Shown here: positions 1-12,829 of the stretch, piece after piece
Layout: the number at the start of each line of letters is the position of its first letter
Numbering within the stretch: position 1 is the stretch's first letter
From: Clostridiales bacterium
Lineage (GTDB): Bacteria > Bacillota > Clostridia > Peptostreptococcales > Anaerovoracaceae
Direction of reading: 5' to 3'
DNA: 64,000 nucleotides
Assembly (NCBI GenBank): GCA_015058215.1
Contig: SVCU01000011.1
Location: 1 to 64,000 of the forward strand
Position numbers and translations under genes: made by a program
Notes under the pieces: generated by a model
Told to the model about the DNA's origin: nothing
What the model saw: the letters and a program-made list of their open reading frames with translations, nothing else
The model's database searches: none

Positions 1-123
1 GCCCAGTCTGGTGTTCAGGGTCTTGGTGATAGCAGCGGTCAGAGTGGTCTTACCATGGTCAACGTGACCGATGGTACCAATGTTGACATGAGGCTTGCTT
101 CTTTCGAATTTTGCTTTTGCCAT
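1..123 (-). CDS. tuf: Elongation factor Tu, copy 1 (N-terminal fragment, runs off the window)
   Basis: Only the first 41 codons lie in the window; the remainder is beyond base 1. The peptide starts [20 protein letters not shown] and continues into the GTP-binding P-loop GHVDHGKT, which identifies EF-Tu, the GTPase that carries aminoacyl-tRNA to the ribosome. An AGGAGG-like site (complement of tttcctcc) sits 8-9 bases before the ATG. It lies 35 bases after fusA, as the last gene seen of the str operon rpsL-rpsG-fusA-tuf. All 123 coding bases match the second tuf copy at 21873-21995, so the two copies are probably kept alike by gene conversion. Confidence 0.97.
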   Translation of the reverse strand, partial: MAKAKFERSKPHVNIGTIGHVDHGKTTLTAAITKTLNTRLG

Positions 124-158
124 TTTAATTTTCCTCCAAAAATTTTAGGGAAACAGAG

Positions 159-2222
<2,064 letters not shown>

Positions 2223-2259
2223 TTCTAACTCCTCCTTTCTCTTCTGCTTCCATCATGGA

Positions 2260-2730
2260 TTAGAAACGATAGTGAGCGAAAGCTCTGTTGGCTTCTGCCA
2301 TCTTGTGGGTGTCTTCTCTCTTCTTTACGGAAGAACCGGTGTTATTGGCAGCATCCATCAGTTCCTTTGCCAGACGTTCGGACATGGTCCGTTCGCCTCT
2401 CAGGCGGGTGTACTTGGTCAGCCAACGCAGGCCCAGGGTCTGACGTCTTTCGGGACGGACTTCCATGGGAACCTGGTAGTTAGCACCACCTACACGGCGA
2501 GCCTTTACTTCTACGGAAGGCATTACATTGTTCATAGCCTTCATGAAAACTTCCAGAGGATCTTCTCCGGTTACATTCTTGATCTGCTCGAATGCATCAT
2601 ATACGATGCTCTGAGCAACTCCCTTCTTACCGTCCAGCATGATGCTGTTGATCAGCTTTGCTACAACAACACTGCCGTATACGGGATCGGGGAGAATTTC
2701 CCTCTTGGGAACATTACCTCTTCTAGGCAC
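2260..2730 (-). CDS. rpsG: 30S ribosomal protein S7
   Basis: S7 nucleates assembly of the 3' major domain of 16S rRNA and lines the exit-site cleft. The 156-residue product begins [20 protein letters not shown] and ends [12 protein letters not shown], both typical of bacterial S7, and has the family's usual length. It starts at an ATG preceded by a GGAGGGAAG-type site. It lies between rpsL (106 bases upstream) and fusA (37 bases downstream). In other bacteria S7 represses its own operon by binding the rpsL-rpsG spacer. The 106-base spacer here could host such a site, but no specific structure was confirmed. Confidence 0.98.
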   Translation of the reverse strand: MPRRGNVPKREILPDPVYGSVVVAKLINSIMLDGKKGVAQSIVYDAFEQIKNVTGEDPLEVFMKAMNNVMPSVEVKARRVGGANYQVPMEVRPERRQTLGLRWLTKYTRLRGERTMSERLAKELMDAANNTGSSVKKREDTHKMAEANRAFAHYRF

Positions 2731-2836
2731 TTCTCTTCCCTCCTTGCTATTAAAGCGGAATTTCGGTACTCGACCTCACTTCTTCGGAGGCCGCGGTGCG
2801 CTCTGTATCTAAAAAAGAGCACGGCTACCGAGTGAC

Positions 2837-3256
2837 TTATTTCTTGGCTTTGGCCTTCTTTGCTCCGTACTTGGAACGAGCCTGATTACGGCCGTTAACA
2901 CCGGCGGTATCCAGGGTACCTCTGATGATGTGGTATCTTACACCAGGGAGGTCCTTAACACGACCGCCTCTGATCAGTACTACGCTGTGTTCCTGCAGGT
3001 TGTGGCCGATGCCGGGAATGTAAGCGGTGACTTCGATACCATTGGTCAGACGGACTCTTGCTACCTTACGCAGAGCGGAGTTGGGCTTCTTAGGAGTGAC
3101 GGTCTTTACGGAAGTGCAGACGCCTCTCTTCTGAGGAGCTTCGGTTGCGGTGGGTACGCGCTTGATGGTGTTCATGGAGCGCAGCAGAGCGGGTGCAGTG
3201 GACTTCTTTACCTGAAGGGTGCGGCCCTCTCTTACCAGCTGGTTAATGGTAGGCAT
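2837..3256 (-). CDS. rpsL: 30S ribosomal protein S12
   Basis: S12 sits at the decoding centre and influences translational accuracy. I start at [11 protein letters not shown] (139 residues), which has an AAAGGAGAAAAG site; the longer upstream reading frame has no better site. The Firmicutes-type insertion after residue 20 is present. The streptomycin-contact motifs [11 protein letters not shown] and [13 protein letters not shown] are both wild type, so no streptomycin-resistance substitution is visible. It is the first gene after the promoter at 3335-3364 and leads the rpsL-rpsG-fusA-tuf operon. Confidence 0.98.
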   Translation of the reverse strand: MPTINQLVREGRTLQVKKSTAPALLRSMNTIKRVPTATEAPQKRGVCTSVKTVTPKKPNSALRKVARVRLTNGIEVTAYIPGIGHNLQEHSVVLIRGGRVKDLPGVRYHIIRGTLDTAGVNGRNQARSKYGAKKAKAKK

Positions 3257-3325
3257 TCTCTTTTCTCCTTTCTCAAGAATATCTTTATTCTGGCTGATTT
3301 TGGGCGAAACTATCCCCATAACGAG

Positions 3326-3354
3326 CCAACGCCTAGTATATCACTAGGCGTTGG
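3326..3354. repeat. 12-bp perfect inverted repeat overlapping the str promoter -10
   Basis: Arms CCAACGCCTAGT (3326-3337) and ACTAGGCGTTGG (3343-3354) are separated by 5 bases. No T-run follows on the minus strand, so it is not a normal terminator of rpoC. It overlaps the spacer and -10 of the promoter, which suits an operator, or a hairpin at the extreme end of read-through mRNA from rpoC. Confidence 0.7.
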
Positions 3355-3364
3355 GCGTTGTCAA
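3335..3364 (-). promoter_or_regulatory. str operon promoter
   Basis: Reading the minus strand, TTGACA (3364-3359), an 18-base spacer and TATACT (3340-3335) form a near-consensus housekeeping promoter in the rpoC-rpsL gap. It gives rpsL-rpsG-fusA-tuf an origin separate from rpoBC. The spacer and -10 are built into the 12-bp inverted repeat annotated at 3326-3354. Confidence 0.75.
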
Positions 3365-3380
3365 TATTGGATTTTAAATT

Positions 3381-6300
3381 TTATTCTTCGAAGCTTTCTT
3401 CTTCGGGTACGAAATCTTCTGCTTCGTAAACGGATTCCATATCGGCTACTTCGGATGCTTCGAAATCGTCGGCATCGTCGGGGAAGTAGGGCTGGTTGCC
3501 GTGGCGCAGATCTTCATCGTATTCTTCCCGTACAGGGGGCTTGAAGGATTCCATGTACTCGGTGTTGACACCGTAATCCAGCTTGATGTTGCGGTAACGC
3601 TTCATGCCGGTACCGGCGGGGATCAGCTTACCGATGATGACGTTTTCCTTCAGACCCTGCAGGTGGTCGATCTTACCCTTGATGGCAGCGTCGGTCAGAA
3701 CTCTGGTGGTTTCCTGGAAGGATGCGGCGGACAGGAAGGAGTTGGTTGCCAGAGATGCCTTGGTGATACCCAGCAGCACCTTCTTGCTCTTGATGGTCAG
3801 ACCATCTTCGGGCACCAGGCTGTTTGCCTCTTCGATTTCCTGACGGCTGTACAGTGCACCGGGCAGCAGATCGGTATCGCCGGCATCTTCGATCTTTTCC
3901 TTGGAGATCATCTGGCTTACGATGACTTCCACGTGCTTATCGTTGATGTCTACACCCTGGTTCTTATATACGCGCTGTACTTCCTTCAGCAGGTACTGGT
4001 ATACGCCTTCCACGCCGTTGAGACGCAGAATGTCGTGGGGATTCAGAGGACCCTGGGTCAGGCCTTCGCCTGCCTGGATGAAGTCGCCTTCCTTAACGCG
4101 GAGACGTGCGCCGTAGGGAGCCACGTAGATGCGTTCTTCGTCGCCGCGGACGCGGATCTCGATCTTGTTGTCCTTGCGGCCTTCGATGGAAACGACGGTG
4201 CCGTCGGCTTCGCAGATTTCTGCAAGGCCCTTGGGCTTACGGGCTTCGAACAGTTCTTCAACTCTGGGAAGACCCTGGGTAATGTCGGAACCTGCAACAC
4301 CGCCGGTGTGGAAGGTTCTCATGGTCAGCTGGGTACCGGGTTCACCGATGGACTGTGCAGCGATGATACCGACAGCTTCGCCGATGTTGACCTTTTCGCC
4401 GGTGGCCAGGTTGCGGCCGTAGCACTTGGCGCAGATACCGCTCTTGCTCTTGCAGGTCATGACGGAACGGATGGCAACGGATTCGATGCCGGCCTTTTCG
4501 ATGGCTTCTGCCTGAGCTTCGGTGATTTCTTCGCCGCCGTATGCAAGGATGTTGCCTTCGCTGTCCACTACGTCGTTCATGGCGGTTCTGCCGATGATAC
4601 GCAGCTTCAGAGCTTCGATGACTTCCTTGCCGTCGGTGAATGCGCGTACTTCGATACCTTCGTCGGTACCGCAGTCTTCTTCACGGACGATCACGTTGTG
4701 GGAAACGTCTACCAGACGTCTGGTCAGGTAACCGGAGTCTGCGGTACGCAGAGCGGTGTCAGCCAGACCCTTACGAGCGCCGTTTGCGGAGGTGAAGTAT
4801 TCCAGAACGGACAGGCCTTCACGGAAGTTTGCCTTAATGGGAACTTCGATGGTCTTACCAGTTGCGTTCGCCATCAGACCACGCATACCGCCGACCTGCT
4901 GGATCTGCTTCTTGCTGCCTCGAGCACCGGAGTGAGCCATGATGAACAGGTTGTTCAGGGAGCCCAGGGATGCCATCAGGGAGTCAGCAACGTCATCGGT
5001 GGCCTTTGCCCAGGTCTGGATGACCTTTTCGTAGCGTTCCTGGTTGGACATCAGACCGCGGCGGTAAGCCTTTTCGTACTTATCGACCAGAGCCTGTGCG
5101 GCATCCAGGATCTCCTGCTTGTTCTTGGGGATCTCCATGTCGGAAATACCGATGGAGATGGCACCGATGGTGGAATAATGATAACCGGTGGACTTGATGT
5201 AGTCCATCATGTTGACGGTAGCGGTGTTGCCGTGTCTGCGGTAGCAGCGATCGATGATCTGACCCAGCTTTTTCTTGTCTACCAGGAAGTCGATTTCCAG
5301 GGAGTACAGATCCTTTTCACGATCTACGTAGCCCAGGTTCTGGGGGATCTGTTCGTTGAAGATGAAGCGGCCAACGGTGGATTCTACCAGCTTGCCGGGG
5401 TCTTCGGCGTTCAGCTTGCGGCGAACCTTAACTCTGGCGTGAATGCCGACGGACTTGTTCTGGTAAGCCATCATCATTTCTTCCATGTCGGCAAAGACCT
5501 TGCCATCGCCGATTTCAGCAGCGGTGTTGCGTTCGTCTACGCCGGGGTGGGTCAGATAATAGCTGCCCAGGATCATGTCCTGAGTAGGAATGGTAATGGG
5601 GGAGCCATCCTTGGGAGCCAGAATGTTGTTCACGGACAGCATCAGGAAGCGGGCTTCTGCCTGAGCTTCCACGGACAGAGGTACGTGAACTGCCATCTGG
5701 TCACCGTCGAAGTCTGCGTTGAATGCGGTGCAGACCAGGGGATGGAGCTTAATGGCCTTGCCTTCCACCAGCACGGGCTCGAATGCCTGGATACCCAGAC
5801 GGTGCAGAGTCGGTGCACGGTTCAGCATGACGGGGTGTTCTTTGATGACGACATCCAGAACGTCCCAGACTTCGGGCTTGATCTTTTCCACCATGCGCTT
5901 TGCGCTCTTGATGTTATGAGCATAGCCGTCTTCTACCAGCTTCTTCATGATGAAGGGCTTGAACAGTTCCAGAGCCATCTTCTTGGGCAGACCGCACTGA
6001 TAGAACCGCAGTTCGGGGCCGACGACGATTACGGAACGACCGGAATAGTCGACACGCTTGCCCAGCAGGTTCTGACGGAAACGGCCCTGCTTACCCTTGA
6101 GCATATCGGACAGGGACTTCAGGGGACGGGAGCCGGGGCCCGTTACGGGGCGGCCTCTTCTGCCGTTATCGATGAGGGCGTCTACTGCTTCCTGCAGCAT
6201 ACGCTTTTCGTTTCGGATGATGATGTCGGGAGCGGAGAGCTCCAGCAGTCTCTTCAGGCGGTTGTTTCTGTTGATCACACGTCTGTAGAGATCGTTCAGG

Positions 6301-7058
6301 TCGGAGGTGGCGAAACGGCCGCCATCCAGCTGCACCATGGGGCGCAGATCGGGAGGAATGACGGGAACCACTTCCAGCACCATCCATTCGGGCTTGTTGC
6401 CGGACATGCGAAGGGCTTCGATCACTTCCAGACGGCGAACGATGCGGATCTTCTTCTGGCCGGAGCTTTCGCGAAGCTTCTTGTGCAGATCTTCGGAAAG
6501 GGCATCCAGATCGATCTGAGACAGCAGATCGCGGATGGCTTCGGCACCCATGGCGGCCTTGAAGCCATTGCCGTAGAGTTCCTTGGCATCGCGGTACTGC
6601 TGATCGTTGAGCAGTTCCTTGTAACCCAGACCGGTGTCACCGGGGTCGGTTACAATATAGGAAGCGAAGTACAGAACCTTTTCCAGGTTTCTGGGGGACA
6701 TATCCAGAACCAGACCCATGCGGCTGGGGATGCCCTTGAAGTACCAGATGTGGGAGACGGGAGCGGCCAGTTCGATGTGGCCCATGCGCTCTCTTCTTAC
6801 CTTGGCCTTGGTGACTTCAACGCCGCAGCGGTCGCAGACGATACCCTTATAACGGATTCTCTTGTACTTACCGCAGTGGCATTCCCAGTCCTTGGTGGGC
6901 CCGAAGATCCGTTCGCAGAACAGACCGTCTTTTTCGGGCTTCAGGGTTCTGTAGTTGATGGTCTCGGGCTTTTTGACTTCGCCGTGGGACCAGCTTCTGA
7001 TTTTCTCCGTGGAGGCCAGATTGATCTGTAAGGATTCAAAATTGCTCAGTTCCTGCAT
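3381..7058 (-). CDS. rpoC: DNA-directed RNA polymerase subunit beta'
   Basis: This is the catalytic clamp subunit of RNA polymerase. The 1225-residue protein has the N-terminal zinc-site cysteines (CHCGKY ... CDRCG, about residues 60-78), the Mg2+-binding active-site motif [10 protein letters not shown] in the first half, the conserved TFHTGG text around residue 915, and a second zinc site (CGTDEG ... [13 protein letters not shown]). The C-terminus is an acidic tail of about 40 residues. A TAGGAGGAAAAACA site precedes the ATG, 11 bases after the rpoB stop, so rpoB and rpoC are clearly co-transcribed. No terminator with a T-run is seen after it; the gap to rpsL contains a promoter. Confidence 0.99.
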   Translation of the reverse strand: MQELSNFESLQINLASTEKIRSWSHGEVKKPETINYRTLKPEKDGLFCERIFGPTKDWECHCGKYKRIRYKGIVCDRCGVEVTKAKVRRERMGHIELAAPVSHIWYFKGIPSRMGLVLDMSPRNLEKVLYFASYIVTDPGDTGLGYKELLNDQQYRDAKELYGNGFKAAMGAEAIRDLLSQIDLDALSEDLHKKLRESSGQKKIRIVRRLEVIEALRMSGNKPEWMVLEVVPVIPPDLRPMVQLDGGRFATSDLNDLYRRVINRNNRLKRLLELSAPDIIIRNEKRMLQEAVDALIDNGRRGRPVTGPGSRPLKSLSDMLKGKQGRFRQNLLGKRVDYSGRSVIVVGPELRFYQCGLPKKMALELFKPFIMKKLVEDGYAHNIKSAKRMVEKIKPEVWDVLDVVIKEHPVMLNRAPTLHRLGIQAFEPVLVEGKAIKLHPLVCTAFNADFDGDQMAVHVPLSVEAQAEARFLMLSVNNILAPKDGSPITIPTQDMILGSYYLTHPGVDERNTAAEIGDGKVFADMEEMMMAYQNKSVGIHARVKVRRKLNAEDPGKLVESTVGRFIFNEQIPQNLGYVDREKDLYSLEIDFLVDKKKLGQIIDRCYRRHGNTATVNMMDYIKSTGYHYSTIGAISIGISDMEIPKNKQEILDAAQALVDKYEKAYRRGLMSNQERYEKVIQTWAKATDDVADSLMASLGSLNNLFIMAHSGARGSKKQIQQVGGMRGLMANATGKTIEVPIKANFREGLSVLEYFTSANGARKGLADTALRTADSGYLTRRLVDVSHNVIVREEDCGTDEGIEVRAFTDGKEVIEALKLRIIGRTAMNDVVDSEGNILAYGGEEITEAQAEAIEKAGIESVAIRSVMTCKSKSGICAKCYGRNLATGEKVNIGEAVGIIAAQSIGEPGTQLTMRTFHTGGVAGSDITQGLPRVEELFEARKPKGLAEICEADGTVVSIEGRKDNKIEIRVRGDEERIYVAPYGARLRVKEGDFIQAGEGLTQGPLNPHDILRLNGVEGVYQYLLKEVQRVYKNQGVDINDKHVEVIVSQMISKEKIEDAGDTDLLPGALYSRQEIEEANSLVPEDGLTIKSKKVLLGITKASLATNSFLSAASFQETTRVLTDAAIKGKIDHLQGLKENVIIGKLIPAGTGMKRYRNIKLDYGVNTEYMESFKPPVREEYDEDLRHGNQPYFPDDADDFEASEVADMESVYEAEDFVPEEESFEE

Positions 7059-7069
7059 TGTTTTTCCTC

Positions 7070-10000
7070 CTATTCCTCATAACCGAGGTCATCTTCGGCC
7101 TCTTCTACTTCGTATTCGTCGTCGTTGATCTTTACGGCGAAAGAAGCATCTTCACCGTAGAAATCGTCCTTTTCGGCAACGCTTTCCATTTCCAGCATGG
7201 TGTCCACGGATTCCAGATCGTCATCGACGGATTCCAGAATTTCGATTTCTTCCATGGTATCGGACAGGACCTTTACATCCAGGGCCAAGCTCTGCATTTC
7301 CTTGATCAGAACCTTGAAGGATTCGGGAATGCCGGGTTCGGGGATGTTTTCGCCCTTTACGATGGCTTCGTAAGTCTTGACTCGGCCGACCACGTCGTCA
7401 GACTTCACGGTCAGGATTTCCTGGAGGGTGTAGGCTGCGCCGTAAGCTTCCAGGGCCCAAACTTCCATTTCACCGAAGCGCTGACCGCCGAACTGTGCCT
7501 TACCACCCAGGGGCTGCTGGGTGACCAGGGAGTACGGGCCGGTGGATCTGGCGTGGATCTTGTCGTCTACCAGATGGTGCAGCTTCAGCATATACATGTA
7601 ACCAACGGTTACGGGGTTATCGAAGGGTTCACCGGTGCGGCCGTCTCTCAGCAGCAGCTTACCGGTTTCGGAGTAACCGCAATCCTTCAGCAGTTCGATG
7701 ATGTCAGATTCCTTGGCACCGTCGAACACGGGGGTGGCGATGTACCAGCCCTTGGTTCTTGCGGCCAGGCCCAGATGGACTTCCAGAACCTGTCCGACGT
7801 TCATTCGGGAAGGTACGCCCAGGGGGTTCAGCATGACCTGCAGGGGAGTACCATCGCTCATGAAGGGCATATCCTCTTCGGGCAGGATGCGGGAAATAAC
7901 ACCCTTGTTACCGTGACGGCCTGCCATCTTGTCGCCCACCAGAATCTTTCTCTTGGTAGCGATGTAGCAGCGGACCAGCTTGTTGACACCGGGAGGCAGT
8001 TCGTCGTTGTTTTCTCTGGAGAACACATGAACGTCAACTACGATACCGGTTTCGCCGTGGGGCACGCGCAGAGAGGTGTCTCTGACTTCGCGGGCCTTTT
8101 CACCGAAGATGGCGCGCAGCAGTCTTTCTTCTGCGGTCAGTTCGGTTTCACCCTTGGGAGTGACCTTACCCACCAGGATGTCGGAGGAGGTAACTTCCGC
8201 ACCGACGCGGATGATGCCTTCTTCGTCCAGATCCTTCAGTGCGTCTTCACCCACGTTGGGGATGTCTCTGGTGATTTCTTCGGGGCCCAGCTTGGTGTCA
8301 CGGGCTTCGGATTCATATTCTTCAATGTGCAGAGAGGTGAGGACATCGTCCATGACCAGTCTTTCATTGAGGATGATAGCGTCTTCGAAGTTGTAGCCTT
8401 CCCAGGTCATGAAGGCGATCAGCAGGTTCTTGCCCAGTGCTACTTCGCCCTGATCGGTGGAAGGACCGTCAGCCAGCACTTCGCCCTGTTCTACGTGTTC
8501 GTTCTTGAACACGATGGGTCTCTGGTTGATGCAGGTACCCTGGTTGGAGCGCTGGAACTTCAGCAGTTTATAAGTATCAACACCGCCGTCGCTGTCTCTG
8601 CGGATGCGGATGCTGACTGCGTCAACGAATTCGACGGTACCTGCATTTTTTGCCAGGATGCAGACGCCGGAGTCGCGGGCAGCTACGGATTCCATACCGG
8701 TACCGACAACAGGTGCATCGGTGACCAGGAGGGGAACAGCCTGACGCTGCATGTTGGAACCCATCAGAGCACGGTTAGCGTCGTCGTTTTCCAGGAAGGG
8801 GATCATAGCGGTTGCTACGGATACGACCTGCTTGGGGGAAACGTCCATGTAGTCGACCAGTTCTCTGGCGACCATGTCCACTTCGCCGCCGGGACGACGG
8901 ACGGCAACTCTGGCATTGACGAAGCGGCCCTGGCTGTCCAGAGGTTCGTTTGCCTGTGCGATGATGATCTGCTGTTCTTCGTCAGCGGTCATGTACTGCA
9001 CATCGTTGGAAACAACGCCGGTCACCTTGTCTACCTTACGATAGGGAGTTTCGATGAAACCGTATTCGTTGATGATACCATAAGTGGTGAGAGAGCCGAT
9101 CAGACCGATGTTGGGACCTTCGGGAGTTTCGATGGGGCACATACGGCCGTAGTGGGAGTAGTGTACGTCTCGAACTTCGAAGCCTGCACGTTCTCTGGAC
9201 AGACCGCCGGGGCCCAGTGCGGAAAGTCTTCTCTTGTGGGTCAGTTCAGCCAGAGGGTTGGTCTGGTCCATGAACTGGGACAGCTGGGAGCTGCCGAAGA
9301 ATTCCTTGATGGCGGCGGTGACGGGGCGAATGTTCATCAGGGCCTGCGGCGTGGTGACCTCGATGTCCTGGATGGTCATTCTTTCCTTGACCACACGTTC
9401 CATTCTTGCCAGACCGATGCGGAACTGGTTCTGCAGCAGTTCACCGACGCTGCGCAGCTTACGGTTGCCCAGGTGGTCGATGTCGTCTACATTGCCGATG
9501 CCTTCGGGCAGGTTCAGCAGGTAGCTGATGGAAGCGATGATATCGTCAAAGATCACGTGCTTGGGAGAGAGCAGGTTCTTGTTGGCCATCAGGACTTCCT
9601 TCAGGTCTTCTTCGCTCAGTTCTCTCTGCAGAATGTCGTTCAGCACGGGGTAGAACACCTTCTTGGGCAGCTTGGTTTCTGCCACATCGAAGGGAACGTA
9701 GCCCTGCAGTTCAACGAAGTTGTTGCCGATGACCTTTACGGCTTCTTCTTCGTTGACCTTGCTGTAGACATAGACAAATTCAGCACCGGAGTTTTCGATT
9801 TCGAAACCCTTGCTGTTGTCGATCTTTTCGCCTTTTTCTACCAGCACTTCGCCGGTAGCGGGGCTGATCACAGTTTCTGCGGCCACGCAGCCAATGATTC
9901 TGTTAGCCAGACCCAGCTTCTTATTGTACTTGTAGCGGCCTACCTTTGCCAGGTCGTAGCGCTTGGGGTCGAAGAACAGAGCTTCGATCAGATCGTAAGC

Positions 10001-10873
10001 ACTTTCGAAGGTGGCGGGTTCACCGGGACGAAGCTTCTTATAGATTTCCTTCAGACCTTCGTCGTAGTTGGTGGTTGCGTCCTTGGCCATGGACTTTTCC
10101 AGGCGGACGTTGTTGCCGAACACATCGATGATTTCCTGGTTGCTGCCGGACTGCAGCAGGTTGGCGGTAGCGGTTCTGTATTCGTTGTAGCGGCGAACCT
10201 TCTTGGCCAGATCTGCTTCGGTGAGATCGGGGTTCTTTCTGCGTTCGCTTTCTACTTTATGATTTACGGATTCGTAAGACAGAGCTCTCAGCAGTGCAGT
10301 GATGGGCTGCTTTCTGGTACGGTCTACACGAACGGCCAGAATTTCGTTGGAGTCGGTCTCATATTCCAGCCAGGCACCCCGGTTGGGGATGACGGTGGTG
10401 GAGAAGAGCTTGTTGTTGGACTTGTCTACGGTCACATCGTAGTAGGGCCCGGGGGAACGGACCAGCTGGGTCACGACAACACGTTCAGCACCATTATAAA
10501 TAAAGGTGCCCTTTTCGGTCATAATGGGGAAATCGCCCATGAAGACTTCCTGCTCTTTGACTTCGCCGGTTTCTTTGTTTACCAGACGAACCTTTACCTT
10601 GAGAGGAGCTGCATAGGTGGAATCTCTTCTTTTGCATTCTTCCTGATCGTACTTGGGTTCATCCTTCATGGAATAATCGATGAACTCGAGGACCAGATTA
10701 TCTGCGTAATCGCGGATGGGGGAAATATCTTCAAAGACTTCCCGAAGGCCTTCTTCAATGAACCAATCATAGGATTTTTTCTGAATCTCGATCAGATTGG
10801 GCATTGCCGCAACTTCATTGATTTTAGAGAAGCTCATGCGGGTTTTTCTGCCGACTTTTACCGGATGGGGCAT
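7070..10873 (-). CDS. rpoB: DNA-directed RNA polymerase subunit beta
   Basis: This is the second catalytic subunit of RNA polymerase (1267 residues). The start is set at ATG 10873 ([12 protein letters not shown]) because an AAGGAG site lies exactly 8 bases upstream; a GTG nine bases earlier overlaps that site and is unlikely. The rifampicin region reads [20 protein letters not shown] followed by [10 protein letters not shown], with the Asp, His, Arg and Ser positions most often mutated in resistance all wild type. The tail is strongly acidic, as in rpoC. Unusually, rpoB is not directly behind rplL: it has its own promoter at 10923-10951, and the SCIFF locus runs divergently from it. Confidence 0.98.
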   Translation of the reverse strand: MPHPVKVGRKTRMSFSKINEVAAMPNLIEIQKKSYDWFIEEGLREVFEDISPIRDYADNLVLEFIDYSMKDEPKYDQEECKRRDSTYAAPLKVKVRLVNKETGEVKEQEVFMGDFPIMTEKGTFIYNGAERVVVTQLVRSPGPYYDVTVDKSNNKLFSTTVIPNRGAWLEYETDSNEILAVRVDRTRKQPITALLRALSYESVNHKVESERRKNPDLTEADLAKKVRRYNEYRTATANLLQSGSNQEIIDVFGNNVRLEKSMAKDATTNYDEGLKEIYKKLRPGEPATFESAYDLIEALFFDPKRYDLAKVGRYKYNKKLGLANRIIGCVAAETVISPATGEVLVEKGEKIDNSKGFEIENSGAEFVYVYSKVNEEEAVKVIGNNFVELQGYVPFDVAETKLPKKVFYPVLNDILQRELSEEDLKEVLMANKNLLSPKHVIFDDIIASISYLLNLPEGIGNVDDIDHLGNRKLRSVGELLQNQFRIGLARMERVVKERMTIQDIEVTTPQALMNIRPVTAAIKEFFGSSQLSQFMDQTNPLAELTHKRRLSALGPGGLSRERAGFEVRDVHYSHYGRMCPIETPEGPNIGLIGSLTTYGIINEYGFIETPYRKVDKVTGVVSNDVQYMTADEEQQIIIAQANEPLDSQGRFVNARVAVRRPGGEVDMVARELVDYMDVSPKQVVSVATAMIPFLENDDANRALMGSNMQRQAVPLLVTDAPVVGTGMESVAARDSGVCILAKNAGTVEFVDAVSIRIRRDSDGGVDTYKLLKFQRSNQGTCINQRPIVFKNEHVEQGEVLADGPSTDQGEVALGKNLLIAFMTWEGYNFEDAIILNERLVMDDVLTSLHIEEYESEARDTKLGPEEITRDIPNVGEDALKDLDEEGIIRVGAEVTSSDILVGKVTPKGETELTAEERLLRAIFGEKAREVRDTSLRVPHGETGIVVDVHVFSRENNDELPPGVNKLVRCYIATKRKILVGDKMAGRHGNKGVISRILPEEDMPFMSDGTPLQVMLNPLGVPSRMNVGQVLEVHLGLAARTKGWYIATPVFDGAKESDIIELLKDCGYSETGKLLLRDGRTGEPFDNPVTVGYMYMLKLHHLVDDKIHARSTGPYSLVTQQPLGGKAQFGGQRFGEMEVWALEAYGAAYTLQEILTVKSDDVVGRVKTYEAIVKGENIPEPGIPESFKVLIKEMQSLALDVKVLSDTMEEIEILESVDDDLESVDTMLEMESVAEKDDFYGEDASFAVKINDDEYEVEEAEDDLGYEE

Positions 10874-10922
10874 CTTCATCACTCCTTGTAAACTAACAAA
10901 TTGCTATGCGTGGCAATGTATC

Positions 10923-10951
10923 ATGATAGCATATGGCGCTCAAGGAGTCAA
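10923..10951 (-). promoter_or_regulatory. rpoBC promoter
   Basis: On the minus strand TTGACT (10951-10946), 17 bases and TATCAT (10928-10923) match a housekeeping promoter. The leader to the rpoB ATG is only about 45 bases. Together with the rplL terminator it indicates that rpoBC transcription is uncoupled from rplJL. Confidence 0.8.
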
Positions 10952-11061
10952 GGGATTTTTTAACACCGTTACAAAAAATATTTTTTTAGTTTTCTCGTTT
11001 TTTGACGCAATTCGATAACTGCTGTTTCCGGCAAAAAATATTTTCTTAACAGGATGCAGCG

Positions 11062-11089
11062 GGCAAATCCGCAGACGGATCTGTTTGCC
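11062..11089. repeat. Hairpin just upstream of the scfA -35
   Basis: GGCAAA (11062-11067) pairs with TTTGCC (11084-11089). Inside, TCCG (11068-11071) pairs with CGGA (11076-11079), with a four-base bulge on one side. It ends 6 bases before the scfA -35, a position suiting an upstream regulator site. It could also be incidental. Confidence 0.45.
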
Positions 11090-11095
11090 GTACTC

Positions 11096-11125
11096 TTGAC
11101 AGAGTCCCTTTTGGCGTGCTATATT
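11096..11125 (+). promoter_or_regulatory. scfA promoter
   Basis: TTGACA (11096-11101), 18 bases and TATATT (11120-11125) form a near-consensus promoter, with transcription expected to start near 11132. The scfA ribosome binding site follows at 11170-11173. The -35 is perfect, so expression is likely strong. Confidence 0.8.
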
Positions 11126-11182
11126 AGTACCATCAATGTACAACTCAGTACACACGAATAAGTGAGATCGGAGATGATTACA

Positions 11183-11329
11183 ATGAAAAGAATCAAGACC
11201 CTGGAAACCCGCGATCTGAACAAGAGCGTAAAGACCGGTGGCTGCGGCGAATGCCAGACCTCCTGCCAGTCCGCTTGCAAGACTTCCTGCGGCGTTGCCA
11301 ACCAGCAGTGCGAAAACCAGAACAAATAA
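11183..11329 (+). CDS. scfA: SCIFF ranthipeptide precursor (six cysteines in forty-five residues)
   Basis: The 48-residue peptide begins MKRIKTLETRDLNKSVKTGG and carries six cysteines at residues 21, 24, 28, 32, 36 and 43 in the pattern CGECQTSCQSACKTSC plus a late Cys, which is diagnostic of the SCIFF family. ATG 11183 is chosen because GGAG at 11170-11173 is 9 bases upstream; an in-frame ATG at 11174 overlaps that site. In known SCIFF systems (for example CteA) the radical SAM maturase encoded next door makes Cys-to-Thr thioether bridges; Thr residues flank the cysteines here. The biological role of mature SCIFF is not settled. A terminator-like hairpin follows immediately. Confidence 0.96.
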   Translation: MKRIKTLETRDLNKSVKTGGCGECQTSCQSACKTSCGVANQQCENQNK

Positions 11330-11344
11330 CGGTTAAGCCTTAAG

Positions 11345-11374
11345 ATGTCGCCTGTGTTTTCAGGCGGCATTTTT
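11345..11374 (+). terminator. Terminator/attenuator between scfA and scfB
   Basis: ATGTCGCCTG (11345-11354) pairs with CAGGCGGCAT (11361-11370) with one G-T wobble, followed by TTTTT (11370-11374). As no obvious new promoter precedes scfB, this probably acts as a partial terminator that keeps precursor mRNA in excess over maturase mRNA. Confidence 0.75.
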
Positions 11375-11446
11375 CATGTATATATATAATATGTAACCAA
11401 TTCCGCCGCACGGCTCACCGCCCGGCGGTCTGATAGGAGAACGCAA

Positions 11447-12829
11447 ATGGTACATCAGTACAAACTCAACGGATACAATATCGTTCTGGATACCTGCAGC
11501 GGCAGCGTCCACCTGGTGGACGAGGTGGCTTACGACATCATCACCCTGTACCAGGATCACAATGCGGAAGAGATCGTTTCCCGCATTCTGGAAAGCTACC
11601 CCGGCCGCGAAGACGTCACCCGGGAAGACATCCTGGAATGCATCGAAGACGTGACCGCCCTGAAGGAAATGGGCAAGCTTTTCAGCCCCGATCTGTATGA
11701 ACCCCTGGCCGGTGATTTCAAGAACAACAGCGACGTGGTGAAGGCCCTCTGCCTCCACGTGGCCCACACCTGCAATCTGAACTGCAACTACTGCTTCGCC
11801 AGCCAGGGCAAGTACCACGGCGACCGGGCTCTCATGACCTTCGAAGTGGGCAAGCAGGCTCTGGACTTCCTGATCAAGAACTCCGGCAGCCGCGTCAACC
11901 TGGAAGTGGACTTCTTCGGCGGCGAACCGCTGATGAACTGGCAGGTGGTCAAAGACCTGGTGGCCTATGCCCGTACCCAGGAACCCATCTACAACAAGAA
12001 CTTCCGCTTCACCCTCACCACCAATGGTATGCTCATCGATGACGATGTGATCGAATTCGCCAACAAGGAAATGCACAATGTGGTGCTGAGCCTGGACGGC
12101 CGCCCCGAAGTGCACGACCGCTTCCGCAAGGACTACGCCGGAAAGGGCAGCTACGAAACCATCGTTCCCAAGTTCCAGGAACTGGCCAAGCGCCGCGACG
12201 GCAAGGGCTACTATATGCGCGGTACCTACACCCATCACAACACCGATTTCGTGAAGGATATCCTGCACATGGCAGACCTGGGCTTCACCGAACTGAGCAT
12301 GGAACCCGTAGTTTCCTCTCCCGATGATCCCTGCGCTCTCACCGAAGCCGATCTGCCCATCCTGATGGAGCAGTACGAACTGCTGGCCAAGGAAATGCTG
12401 CAGCGGAAGCGCGACGGCAAGCCCATCACCTTCTATCATTACATGATCGACCTGACCAGCGGCCCCTGCATCTACAAAAGACTGGCGGGCTGCGGTTCCG
12501 GTACCGAATACATGGCGGTCACCCCCTGGGGCGAGCTCTACCCCTGCCACCAGTTCGTAGGCGACGAAAAGTACAGCCTGGGCAACATCTGGGACGGCGT
12601 TCTGCACCCCGAAGTGCAGGAGGAATTCCGTCACTGCAACGCCTATGCCCGCCCCGAATGCAAGGATTGCTGGGCCAAGCTCTACTGCTCCGGCGGCTGC
12701 GCCGCCAACGCCTACCATGCCACCGGCAGCGTGCTGGGTGTCTACTCCTACGGCTGCGAGCTCTTCAAGAAGCGCATGGAATGTGCCATCATGCTGAAGG
12801 CCGCAGAAAAAGAGGAAGGTCTGGAATAA
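11447..12829 (+). CDS. scfB: SCIFF peptide maturase, radical SAM/SPASM enzyme
   Basis: This is a radical SAM enzyme that installs thioether links in the SCIFF peptide encoded upstream. In the 460-residue protein, residues 1-80 look like the winged-helix peptide-recognition (RRE, PqqD-like) domain. The S-adenosylmethionine cluster motif CxxxCxxC is at Cys109, Cys113 and Cys116 (HTCNLNCNYC), followed by FFGGEPLMNW. The C-terminal third is a SPASM domain with CGSG ... YPCHQF ... CKDC ... LYCSGGC ... YGCELFKKRMEC, which binds auxiliary Fe-S clusters. An AGGAG site precedes the ATG. The start lies 117 bases after scfA, in the same direction, with a hairpin between them. Confidence 0.96.
   Translation: MVHQYKLNGYNIVLDTCSGSVHLVDEVAYDIITLYQDHNAEEIVSRILESYPGREDVTREDILECIEDVTALKEMGKLFSPDLYEPLAGDFKNNSDVVKALCLHVAHTCNLNCNYCFASQGKYHGDRALMTFEVGKQALDFLIKNSGSRVNLEVDFFGGEPLMNWQVVKDLVAYARTQEPIYNKNFRFTLTTNGMLIDDDVIEFANKEMHNVVLSLDGRPEVHDRFRKDYAGKGSYETIVPKFQELAKRRDGKGYYMRGTYTHHNTDFVKDILHMADLGFTELSMEPVVSSPDDPCALTEADLPILMEQYELLAKEMLQRKRDGKPITFYHYMIDLTSGPCIYKRLAGCGSGTEYMAVTPWGELYPCHQFVGDEKYSLGNIWDGVLHPEVQEEFRHCNAYARPECKDCWAKLYCSGGCAANAYHATGSVLGVYSYGCELFKKRMECAIMLKAAEKEEGLE

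Larger units (their letters stand above)
10874..11182. other. Divergent rpoB / scfA control region (309 bases without a gene)
   Basis: The stretch contains the rpoB promoter (minus, 10923-10951), an A/T-rich block with two copies of the string AAAAAATATTTT (near 10974 and 11034), a hairpin at 11062-11089, and the scfA promoter (plus, 11096-11125). Downstream of the scfA -10 is the repeat TGTAC-N6-GTACA at 11137-11152. I see no coding frame or RNA gene in it. Confidence 0.8.

Noticed and set aside
2731..2836. Terminator between rpsL and rpsG
   Set aside because: The region has partial GTGCTCT/AGAG(CG)CAC pairing and an internal T-run, but the stem is interrupted and the T-run lies in the loop, so it is more likely leader structure than termination.
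10874..10882. GTG start for rpoB three codons upstream
   Set aside because: The GTG overlaps the AAGGAG ribosome binding site; ATG 10873 has ideal spacing.
7058..10891. 1277-residue open frame opposite rpoB (also long frames opposite rpoC, fusA, ileS and tuf)
   Set aside because: These frames mirror highly conserved genes with strong codon bias, have no ribosome binding site or family match, and give Phe/Gly/Val/Gln-biased peptides typical of antisense shadows.
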